DNA from: Deltaproteobacteria bacterium
GTDB taxonomy: Bacteria; Myxococcota; Myxococcia; Myxococcales; 40CM-4-68-19
Assembly: GCA_005879535.1 (NCBI GenBank)
Contig: VBKI01000066.1
Coordinates: 29,448-93,447, forward strand
DNA length: 64,000 nucleotides
Direction of reading: 5' to 3'
Under the pieces are notes generated by a model, which saw only the letters and a program-made list of their open reading frames with translations, had not been told where the DNA came from and did no database searches. The translations under genes and the position numbers were made by a program. Of this stretch, positions 57,565-64,000 are shown one piece after another. Each line of letters begins with the position of its first letter. Within the stretch, counting starts at the first letter, position 1.

Positions 57565-58931
57565 TGCACGCGCCTCAGGCGCTCGAGCATCTCGGGAGGT
57601 GGCAAGAACCCCGTCACGCGCGTCGGCCCCTCTCCCGGGACCGCACATTCCGGCGGCCGCTCGTCGCGGCATGCCATCATCAGCACCGTGGGCAGCCCCG
57701 GGACGCCGTACTTCTTCTGCAGCGAGTCGTTCTCTTCGGTCTCCTCGGTCGCGTCGATCTTCAGCGGCACGAACCTCTCGGCGACCTCCTTCGCGACTAC
57801 CGGGTCCATCCAGGTGTGCACGTCGAGCTCCTTGCAGGCTGCGCACCACTCGGCGAAAAAGTCGATCAGAAGTGGCTTGCCGCTGGCGCGTGACTGCTGC
57901 ACCGCGACCTTCTCGTCGTGCAGCCAAGGGATCCGGAAGGACTTCTCGCTGCGAGGCTCGCCGAACCACCCGAAGCTCAGCCCGATGCCGCCGAGGAGGA
58001 CGACCATCGCGCCGAGCTTCATCGCCTTCTCGCGGGATTCGCCGTGAAACGACAAGCTGAGCGCCCCCGCGAGCACGCCCAGGAACGCCAGCGTTCCGGC
58101 GACGGCGGCGATGGACCGCGTGCTGGCGGGGAGCATTCCGGGTCGGGGTAGCAGCGGCAACACGAGCGCTACCGCCGCCGCAATCAACGCGACGCCGAGC
58201 ACGCTCTTCACCGTCTCCATCCAAGGGCCCGATCGCGGCAGGCGCAGCGAAGTCGCCCCCAGCACGAAGAAAATCAGGCCCATGCCGATGGCATAGGTGA
58301 ACAGCATCCAGAAGCCGAGCAGGGCATTTCTCTGCGTCGCGACGTAAGCGAGCACGCCAGCGAGGACTGGACCGGTGCACGGGGCAGCGATGATCCCTGC
58401 CACGAGCCCCATTCCGAAGGCGCCCGCGAAGCCGGTTCCCCGGACGCCGGCGAGTTTCTGCTGCAACGCCGAGGGCAGCGCGATGTCGTACGCCCCGAAC
58501 ATGCTCGCCGCCAGCGCCACCAGGAGAACCGCCAGCACCGCGACCACCGCGGGGGAAGAGAGCACGGTCCCGAACGCCTTCCCGGAAAGCGCCGCGAAGA
58601 GGCCGAGTGCCGAGAACATCGCGGCGATTCCTGCGACGTAGGCGGCGGACAGCGCGGCGGATCGAGCGCGGTGCTCCGCCTGACGCGCCCCGAAGATGCT
58701 CACCGTGATGGGGATCAAGGGATAGACGCACGGCGTCAGGCTCGTGAGGACGCCGCCGACGAACAGCACGGCGAACGTCATTGCCGACACGCCGCCAGCG
58801 AGCCCCAGCCTGCCCGACAGGTCTGCCCCCGGCCCGACGCTGTGCGTCAAAAGGGCCGGCAGCAGCGGGAGCGCCAGACCGACCGCCAAGGCGAGAATCA
58901 GCCTGGGAACCCACTTCTGCATCGCCGCCAT
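57561..58931 (-). CDS. dsbD: DsbD-like thiol:disulfide transporter lacking the N-terminal periplasmic domain
   Basis: Carries electrons from cytoplasmic thioredoxin across the membrane. It has 456 residues. The membrane domain has eight helices with the two essential Cys in TSLTPCVYPLIPI and AAPCTGPVLAGV. The C-terminal thioredoxin-like domain (about 330-450) has the WCAACKELD active site. The N-terminal DsbD-alpha domain of E. coli (immunoglobulin-like) is missing, so the acceptor must be reached by another protein. The isc promoter lies on the other side of its start. Confidence 0.9.
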   Translation of the reverse strand: MAAMQKWVPRLILALAVGLALPLLPALLTHSVGPGADLSGRLGLAGGVSAMTFAVLFVGGVLTSLTPCVYPLIPITVSIFGARQAEHRARSAALSAAYVAGIAAMFSALGLFAALSGKAFGTVLSSPAVVAVLAVLLVALAASMFGAYDIALPSALQQKLAGVRGTGFAGAFGMGLVAGIIAAPCTGPVLAGVLAYVATQRNALLGFWMLFTYAIGMGLIFFVLGATSLRLPRSGPWMETVKSVLGVALIAAAVALVLPLLPRPGMLPASTRSIAAVAGTLAFLGVLAGALSLSFHGESREKAMKLGAMVVLLGGIGLSFGWFGEPRSEKSFRIPWLHDEKVAVQQSRASGKPLLIDFFAEWCAACKELDVHTWMDPVVAKEVAERFVPLKIDATEETEENDSLQKKYGVPGLPTVLMMACRDERPPECAVPGEGPTRVTGFLPPPEMLERLRRVQ

Positions 58932-58947
58932 CCTAACCGTGGCTGCC

Positions 58948-58974
58948 TTGACCTGCAGCGATCGGGGTTATAAT
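58948..58974 (+). promoter_or_regulatory. promoter of the isc operon
   Basis: TTGACC (58948-58953) and a perfect TATAAT (58969-58974) with 15 bases between. An AGGA ribosome-binding site at 58995-58998 precedes the iscS ATG. The spacer is 2 bases shorter than ideal, which often makes a promoter dependent on a regulator. Confidence 0.6.
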
Positions 58975-58985
58975 AGACCAGTCTA
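58974..58985. promoter_or_regulatory. palindrome TAGAC-CA-GTCTA over the isc transcription start
   Basis: A perfect 5-2-5 inverted repeat that begins at the last base of the -10 element and covers the expected +1. A repressor bound here would block the polymerase. An Rrf2/IscR-type regulator is the obvious candidate but no iscR gene is next to the operon. Confidence 0.5.
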
Positions 58986-59003
58986 GTCCACATTAGGAAC
59001 CAC

Positions 59004-60218
59004 ATGATCAAGCTCCCCATCTACATGGACAACAACGCCACCACGCCGCTCGACCCGCGGGTGCTGGAGGCGATGATGCCGTACCTCACGACCGAGTTCG
59101 GCAACGCGGCCTCGCGCAGCCACTCGTTCGGGTGGAAGGCCGAAGAGGCGGTGGACCGGGCCCGCGAGCAGATCGCGGCGCTGATCGGCGGCAGCGAGAA
59201 GGAGTTGGTCTTCACCTCGGGCGCTACCGAGAGCATCAACCTGGCCCTCAAGGGTGCCGCTGAGTTCTACAAGGAAAAGGGCAATCACATCATCACCGTC
59301 CGCACCGAGCACAAGGCGACGCTGGACACCGCCAAGCGGCTCGAGCGGCAGGGTTTCGAGGTCAACTACCTGCCGACGGACAAGTTCGGCCGGATCTCCG
59401 CGCAGCAGCTGCGCGAGGCGATCACGGACAAGACCATCCTGGTCTCCGTGATGCTGGCGAACAACGAGATCGGCACGGTCCAGCCTATCGCCGAGCTCGG
59501 CGAGGTCACGAGGGAAAAGGGAGTGCTCTTCCACGTCGACGCAGTGCAGGGCATCGGCAAGGTGCCGTTCGACGTGGAGAAGATGAAGGTCGACATGGCC
59601 TCGATCTCGGGTCACAAGATCTACGGCCCCAAGGGCATCGGCGCGCTCTGGGTGCGGCGCAAGCCGCGCGTCCGCATCGCTCCGATCATCGACGGCGGCG
59701 GCCACGAGCGCGGCATGCGGAGCGGGACGCTGAACGTCCCCGGCATCGTCGGCTTCGGCAAGGCGGCAGAGCTCGCCCAGCAGCTCATGCCCGAGGAGAC
59801 GAAGCGCACCTATCAGCTGCGCAAGAAGCTGCAGGACTACCTGTTCAGCCACCTGGACCACCTGGAGGTGAACGGCCACCCGACGGAGCGCCTGCCGGGC
59901 AACCTCAACGTGAGCTTCGCGTACGTGGAAGGCGAGGCGCTGATGATGGCGATCAAGAACGTAGCCGTCTCGTCGGGGTCTGCCTGCACGAGCGCCAGCC
60001 TGGAGCCAAGCTATGTGCTGCGCGCCTGCGGCGTGAGCGAGGATCTGGCGCACACTTCCATCCGCTTCGGCATCGGAAGATTCAACACGGAAGACGAGGT
60101 CGACTACGTGGGCAAGTACGTGGTCGAGCAGGTCCGGCGGCTCCGCGAGATGAGCCCCCTTTACGAGATGGCCAACGAAGGAATCGATCTTTCGAAGATC
60201 GAGTGGGCCGCCCACTGA
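59004..60218 (+). CDS. iscS: cysteine desulfurase IscS
   Basis: PLP enzyme supplying sulfur for iron-sulfur clusters. It has 404 residues. [20 protein letters not shown] at the N-terminus, cofactor His in [15 protein letters not shown] Lys in [10 protein letters not shown] and the catalytic Cys328 in the long loop [17 protein letters not shown] identify the IscS (group I) type. The C-terminal IscU-binding end is retained. First gene of the isc operon. Confidence 0.97.
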   Translation: MIKLPIYMDNNATTPLDPRVLEAMMPYLTTEFGNAASRSHSFGWKAEEAVDRAREQIAALIGGSEKELVFTSGATESINLALKGAAEFYKEKGNHIITVRTEHKATLDTAKRLERQGFEVNYLPTDKFGRISAQQLREAITDKTILVSVMLANNEIGTVQPIAELGEVTREKGVLFHVDAVQGIGKVPFDVEKMKVDMASISGHKIYGPKGIGALWVRRKPRVRIAPIIDGGGHERGMRSGTLNVPGIVGFGKAAELAQQLMPEETKRTYQLRKKLQDYLFSHLDHLEVNGHPTERLPGNLNVSFAYVEGEALMMAIKNVAVSSGSACTSASLEPSYVLRACGVSEDLAHTSIRFGIGRFNTEDEVDYVGKYVVEQVRRLREMSPLYEMANEGIDLSKIEWAAH

Positions 60219-60228
60219 GGAGAGACTG

Positions 60229-60660
60229 ATGGCATACGGCGACAAGGTCTTGGAGCACTACGAGAACCCGCGGAACGTCGGGACGATGGACAAGAACGAC
60301 CCGAACGTGGGGACGGGGCTCGTCGGCGCGCCCGCCTGCGGCGACGTGATGCGGCTCCAGGTGAAGATCAGCGACGATGGCAAGATCGAGGACGCCAAGT
60401 TCAAGACCTTCGGCTGCGGCTCGGCCATCGCTTCCTCCTCGCTCGTCACCGAGTGGGTGAAGGGCAAGTCCGTCGACGAGGCGATGACCATCAAGAACAC
60501 GCAGATCGCCAAGGAGCTCGCGCTGCCGCCGGTGAAGATCCACTGCTCGGTGCTGGCCGAGGACGCGATCAAGGCGGCGATCGCCGACTGGAAGAAGAAG
60601 AAGGGCTTGACCGCGCAGCCGCAGCAGAAGCCGGCCGAGGAGAAGAGGATCGATGGCTGA
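60229..60660 (+). CDS. iscU: iron-sulfur cluster scaffold IscU
   Basis: It has 143 residues. The cluster ligands are Cys37 (ACGDVM, with Asp39), Cys63 (FGCGSAIASSS) and Cys106 (HCSVL). The chaperone-recognition motif LPPVK (99-103), bound by HscA in known systems, is present and agrees with hscA in the operon. A Lys/Gln-rich tail of about 20 residues is added. A GAGGAGA ribosome-binding site precedes it. Confidence 0.97.
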   Translation: MAYGDKVLEHYENPRNVGTMDKNDPNVGTGLVGAPACGDVMRLQVKISDDGKIEDAKFKTFGCGSAIASSSLVTEWVKGKSVDEAMTIKNTQIAKELALPPVKIHCSVLAEDAIKAAIADWKKKKGLTAQPQQKPAEEKRIDG

Positions 60661-60994
60661 GCTGCACGTCAACGTCACGCCTCGCGCAGCTCAGCAGATC
60701 AAGGCGCAGCTGGCGCGCCGGACGCAGACGAACCCCAAGAGCGGGGTCCGCCTGGGCGTAAAGGGCGGCGGCTGCTCGGGCATGAGCTACGTGATCGAGT
60801 ACTGCGATCAGCCGCGGCCGAAGGACCAGCTGTTCGAGGTGGACGGCGCGAAGATCTACGTCGATCCGAAGAGCCTCGTCTATCTGAACGGCACCACTTT
60901 CGACTTCGTCGACACCTTCCAGCAGAAGGGCTTCAAGTTCGTGAACCCGCAGGTGAAGTCCGAATGCGGGTGCGGCGAGTCCTTCACGGTCTAG
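60653..60994 (+). CDS. iscA: A-type iron-sulfur carrier IscA
   Basis: It has 113 residues. The three conserved Cys are Cys41 (GGGCSGMSY), Cys105 and Cys107 (SECGCGESF). Passes clusters to targets. Its start lies 8 bases inside iscU. Confidence 0.95.
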   Translation: MAELHVNVTPRAAQQIKAQLARRTQTNPKSGVRLGVKGGGCSGMSYVIEYCDQPRPKDQLFEVDGAKIYVDPKSLVYLNGTTFDFVDTFQQKGFKFVNPQVKSECGCGESFTV

Positions 60995-61000
60995 GTTCCC

Positions 61001-61594
61001 ATGAGCGCCCGGACATGCTGGAGCTGCGGCGGGGCGGTCGCGGCGTCGGATGCTCTTTGTCCGGCCTGCGGCAAGGTGCAGCCGGCTCCCGCCGCTGGAA
61101 CGCAACCTGACAGGTTCGCGACGCTCGGCTTCGAGCCCTCGTTCGACGAACCCGCGGGGCTGGACGAGACGTTCCGCGCACTCTCCCGCAAGCTGCATCC
61201 CGACCGGTTTGCCCGCGCGACGCCGCAAGAGCGCCGGTACTCGCTCGAGCAGACGACGCGTTTGAACGAAGCGTACAAGACGCTGAAGGACCCGGTGCGC
61301 CGCGCCGAGCATCTGCTCTCTCTGCGGGGAGTGCAGGGAGACCCGAAGATGTCCCCGGAGTTTCTCGAGCAGACGATGGAGGACCGCGAGAAGCTGCTGG
61401 AGGCGAAGATGTCCGGCGAGCCGCTCGACGCGCTCGCGGCCGGCGTCCGCGAGAAGCGCGACCGGACGCTGCTCGACGTCCGCCGGCTGGTGGAGAACGG
61501 CGGCGATCTTTCCCGCGCCGCGGAGCTCCTCGCGAGGATGCGCTACTACGCCCGCTATCTCGACGAGGTCGAGGGCCGCTCGGTGGAGCTCTGA
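61001..61594 (+). CDS. hscB: co-chaperone HscB with N-terminal zinc ribbon
   Basis: J-protein that delivers IscU to HscA. It has 197 residues. An added N-terminal zinc ribbon has Cys6/Cys9 (CWSC) and Cys20/Cys23 (CPAC), a form also seen in eukaryotic HscB. The J domain follows with [14 protein letters not shown] (HPD at 66-68). The C-terminal helical HscB oligomerisation domain is at about 115-190. Its stop overlaps the hscA ATG by one base. Confidence 0.95.
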   Translation: MSARTCWSCGGAVAASDALCPACGKVQPAPAAGTQPDRFATLGFEPSFDEPAGLDETFRALSRKLHPDRFARATPQERRYSLEQTTRLNEAYKTLKDPVRRAEHLLSLRGVQGDPKMSPEFLEQTMEDREKLLEAKMSGEPLDALAAGVREKRDRTLLDVRRLVENGGDLSRAAELLARMRYYARYLDEVEGRSVEL

Positions 61595-63513
61595 TGGCCC
61601 TCTTCCAGATCAGCGAGCCGGGAGAAAGCCACGCCAAGGAAGCCTGCACCACCGGCGCCGTCGGGATCGATCTCGGCACCACCAACTCCCTCATCGCCAT
61701 CGTGCTCGGCGACGGGAAGCCGCACGCGCTCGCCATCGACGAAGGAAGCACGCTGTTGCCGTCGGCGGTCCATTACGGATCGGGAGGCGGTCCCGGTTCC
61801 GTGGTCGTGGGCGGTGCTGCACGGAGGCTGGCTGCGGAGTTCCCGCGCGACACCGTGGTCTCCGTGAAGCGGTTCATGGGGCGATCGTCGGCCGATCCGG
61901 AGACGCGGCGCCTGAGCCCGTACCGGTTCGCGGAAGGCGAGTCCGGCGTCGTCCGCTTCGTGGTCGACGGCGGCCGGGTGGTGAATCCCGTCGAAGTCTC
62001 CGCCGAGATCCTGCGGGCACTGCGGACCCGGGCCGAGGAGCGGCTCGGGATCAAGGTCCACCAGGCGGTGATCACCGTTCCGGCCTACTTCGACGACGCG
62101 CAGCGGCAGGCAACGAAGGAGGCGGGGCGGCTCGCCGGGCTGGAAGTGCTCCGGCTGCTCAACGAGCCTACCGCCGCCGCGCTCGCGTACGGCCTCGACA
62201 AGCGTTCCGAAGGAAAGTTCGCCGTCTACGATCTCGGCGGTGGCACGTTCGACATCTCCATCCTCCAGCTGCAGGCGGGCGTGTTCGAGGTCAAGGCGGT
62301 GGGCGGCGATTCCGCGCTGGGCGGCGACGACTTCGATCGCGCGCTTGCGGAGATTCTGCTCGGCAATCAACCGCGCACTCCGCACAAGATCCGCGAGGCC
62401 ATCGACGCCGCCAAGCAGGCGAAGGAAGACCTCACCCGGGTCGAGGTTACCGAGGCCATGGGCAAGCGCGTGACCCAATCGCAGCTCGAGTCCGCCATCC
62501 GTCCGCTGATCGAGAAGACCGGCGGGCCGTCCCGCAGGGCATTGCGCGACGCGGGCGTGCCGGAAGGCAAGGGGCTCGACGGCGTCATCCTCGTCGGTGG
62601 ATCCACGCGGGTGCCGGCCGTGCGCCGCTACGTGCGCGAGCTGTTCGGGATGGAGCCGCTGGCGGACATCGATCCCGACGAGGTGGTGGCGCTCGGCGCG
62701 GCGGTGCAGGCCGACCTGTTGACGGCGGAGTCGCCGCAGCACGACGTGCTGCTCCTCGACGTCACTCCGCTCTCCCTCGGTCTGGAGACCATGGGCGGCC
62801 TGGTGGAGAAGCTGATCCTGCGCAACACGACCATCCCGGTGCGCGCGACGCAGGAATTCACCACCTTCGCCGACGGCCAGAGCGGGATGGACATCCACGT
62901 GCTGCAGGGGGAGCGCGAGTTGGTGCCGGACAACCGATCGCTGGCGAAGTTCACCCTTTCCGGCATTCCTCCCCTGCCCGCCGGCCTTGCCCGCGTCGCC
63001 GTCACGTTCCAGGTGGATGCGGACGGGATCCTCTCCGTGACCGCGCGCGAGCAGCTCACCGGGGTCTCGCAGACCATCACCGTGAAGCCGTCGCACGGCC
63101 TGACGGACGAGGAGATCGAGCGGATGCTGCTGGCCTCCATCGAGCATGCCGAGCAGGACGTGCAGGCGCGCCTCTTGATCGACAACCGCGTCGAGGCGCA
63201 GCGGATCCTCAAGGCCACCGAGAAGCAGCTGGAATCGAACGGCGACCTGCTCGCACCCGAGGAGCGCCGCCAGATCGAGGCGCAGATGGCGGCCGTGCAG
63301 AAGGCGGCGCTGGGAACGGATCACAACGCCATCCATTCCGAGGTCGAGAAGCTCGATCAGGTCAGCGCGGACTTCGCCAAGCGCGTGATGGATCGCGGGA
63401 TCGAGCGCGCTCTGAAGGGGCATTCGGTGGGCGAGTTCGATCAGGGCGAGCTCTCGCCGCATGCGCAGAAGGCGTACTCCGCGCTGCGGGATGCGGAGGA
63501 AACGACGGACTGA
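61594..63513 (+). CDS. hscA: Fe-S assembly Hsp70 chaperone HscA
   Basis: It has 639 residues. The ATPase domain begins [16 protein letters not shown], with [51 protein letters not shown] and [14 protein letters not shown]. The substrate domain includes [17 protein letters not shown]. It is HscA rather than DnaK by context and by the lack of a long acidic C-terminus. One-base overlaps join it to hscB and fdx. Confidence 0.96.
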   Translation: MALFQISEPGESHAKEACTTGAVGIDLGTTNSLIAIVLGDGKPHALAIDEGSTLLPSAVHYGSGGGPGSVVVGGAARRLAAEFPRDTVVSVKRFMGRSSADPETRRLSPYRFAEGESGVVRFVVDGGRVVNPVEVSAEILRALRTRAEERLGIKVHQAVITVPAYFDDAQRQATKEAGRLAGLEVLRLLNEPTAAALAYGLDKRSEGKFAVYDLGGGTFDISILQLQAGVFEVKAVGGDSALGGDDFDRALAEILLGNQPRTPHKIREAIDAAKQAKEDLTRVEVTEAMGKRVTQSQLESAIRPLIEKTGGPSRRALRDAGVPEGKGLDGVILVGGSTRVPAVRRYVRELFGMEPLADIDPDEVVALGAAVQADLLTAESPQHDVLLLDVTPLSLGLETMGGLVEKLILRNTTIPVRATQEFTTFADGQSGMDIHVLQGERELVPDNRSLAKFTLSGIPPLPAGLARVAVTFQVDADGILSVTAREQLTGVSQTITVKPSHGLTDEEIERMLLASIEHAEQDVQARLLIDNRVEAQRILKATEKQLESNGDLLAPEERRQIEAQMAAVQKAALGTDHNAIHSEVEKLDQVSADFAKRVMDRGIERALKGHSVGEFDQGELSPHAQKAYSALRDAEETTD

Positions 63514-63893
63514 TGCCGAAGGTCACGATCTACAACCCTCGCGGGAAGCTGGAAGCGGAAGGCGAAGTCCCCGAAGGGAGGTCGCTACTCCAGGCCTCGC
63601 TGAACCTCGGCGCCAGGCACGGCTCCGCCTGCGGCGGGGTCTGCGCCTGCTCCACATGCCATGTCTGGGTGAAGAAGGGATTCGAGTCGCTCTCCGACAT
63701 GGAGGACGGCGAGGCCGACCAGCTCGATCGGGCGTACGACGTGAAGCCCTACTCGCGGCTCGGCTGCCAGGCGCAGCTCGACCACCAGGACGTCGTCTAC
63801 CAGATCACCGAAGAGTCCGAGAAGACGTGGTACGACGAGCACCCCAAGGAGCGCCACGAGGCGGAGGCCGCTGGAACCTGGCCCCCCAAGTGA
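63513..63893 (+). CDS. fdx: ISC-type [2Fe-2S] ferredoxin
   Basis: It has 126 residues. Ligands Cys40, Cys46 and Cys49 (SACGGVCACSTCHVWV; Cys44 is an extra) and Cys85 (SRLGCQAQL) form the adrenodoxin-type CX5CX2CXnC set. Donates electrons during cluster assembly. It carries a hydrophilic tail of about 20 residues. Confidence 0.96.
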   Translation: MPKVTIYNPRGKLEAEGEVPEGRSLLQASLNLGARHGSACGGVCACSTCHVWVKKGFESLSDMEDGEADQLDRAYDVKPYSRLGCQAQLDHQDVVYQITEESEKTWYDEHPKERHEAEAAGTWPPK

Positions 63894-63902
63894 CGATCTG
63901 AC

Positions 63903-64000
63903 ATGGCCCAGAAGCTGACCTGGCACGACGTCCAGGAGATCGGCATCGCGCTGCACGAGAAGTTCCCGGACACGGATCCGCTCTCCATCCGCTTCACCGA
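63903..64000 (+). CDS. iscX: IscX, N-terminal part (cut by window edge)
   Basis: 32 residues are visible. KLTWHDVQEIGIALHEKFPD and DPLSIRFT match the start of IscX (YfhJ), a small iron-binding modulator of IscS, at the usual last place of the isc operon. The rest lies right of the window. Confidence 0.88.
   Translation, partial: MAQKLTWHDVQEIGIALHEKFPDTDPLSIRFT

Overview
The window is high-GC, gene-dense bacterial chromosome of delta-proteobacterial/Myxococcota type, perhaps related to Anaeromyxobacter. The clues are a GspC-to-N type II secretion operon next to an NtrC-family regulator, an isc operon without iscR, many sigma54-type activators, a Lys/Ala-tailed L31 and a translationally coupled yebC-ruvC-ruvA group. 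The taxonomic call is inference. Most genes are chromosomal housekeeping genes. I see no rRNA, tRNA, CRISPR array, prophage or intact transposase.

Layout. 1-2447: ligA (runs off the left edge) and rho, divergent. 2447-9218: envelope polysaccharide genes, namely GT39-like membrane glycosyltransferases, a lipoprotein polysaccharide deacetylase, an LptF/LptG permease, an O-antigen ligase and a GT2 glycosyltransferase. 9262-9856: rpmE, followed by a 180-bp miniature inverted-repeat element sitting between its stop codon and a shared terminator. 9973-13262: a Crp/Fnr regulator with a palindrome array upstream, then a kinase/NtrC response-regulator pair. 13387-17102: an orphan Flp pilin, a TPR protein, a highly structured intergenic region, a broken Cys/Met-metabolism PLP gene, a PH-domain membrane protein and a 3-methyladenine glycosylase. 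17191-25058: smc, a secreted protein, ftsY and a second NtrC-type regulator.

25199-38497 is a complete, tightly packed type II secretion operon, gspCDEFGHIJKLMN, in which most junctions overlap by 1-4 bases. It is followed by an internally deleted alpha/beta-hydrolase remnant. 38772-44518 holds a lipoprotein, pyrF-proS-DsbA-like lipoprotein on the minus strand, a CoA-binding protein and a Ca/Na exchanger family protein. 44487-51074 holds an EAL-domain remnant directly behind lpxC, an unknown helical protein coupled to ruvB, a DUF4142 protein, and ruvA/ruvC/yebC. 51116-58931 holds a lamin-tail-domain lipoprotein with a TolC-like short protein, a hybrid sensor kinase/receiver with a degenerate ATPase domain, a large membrane protein, and a dsbD-like gene coupled to a 58-residue lipoprotein. 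58948-64000 is the iron-sulfur assembly operon iscS-iscU-iscA-hscB-hscA-fdx-iscX (iscX cut by the right edge), with a clear promoter carrying a palindrome over its -10 region.

Points most worth a second look are the MITE-like element behind rpmE, the evenly spaced palindromes upstream of the Crp/Fnr gene, the mutually exclusive hairpins plus terminator ahead of the PLP gene, two kinases lacking the usual N-box Asn, and three decayed genes (PLP enzyme, hydrolase, EAL domain).
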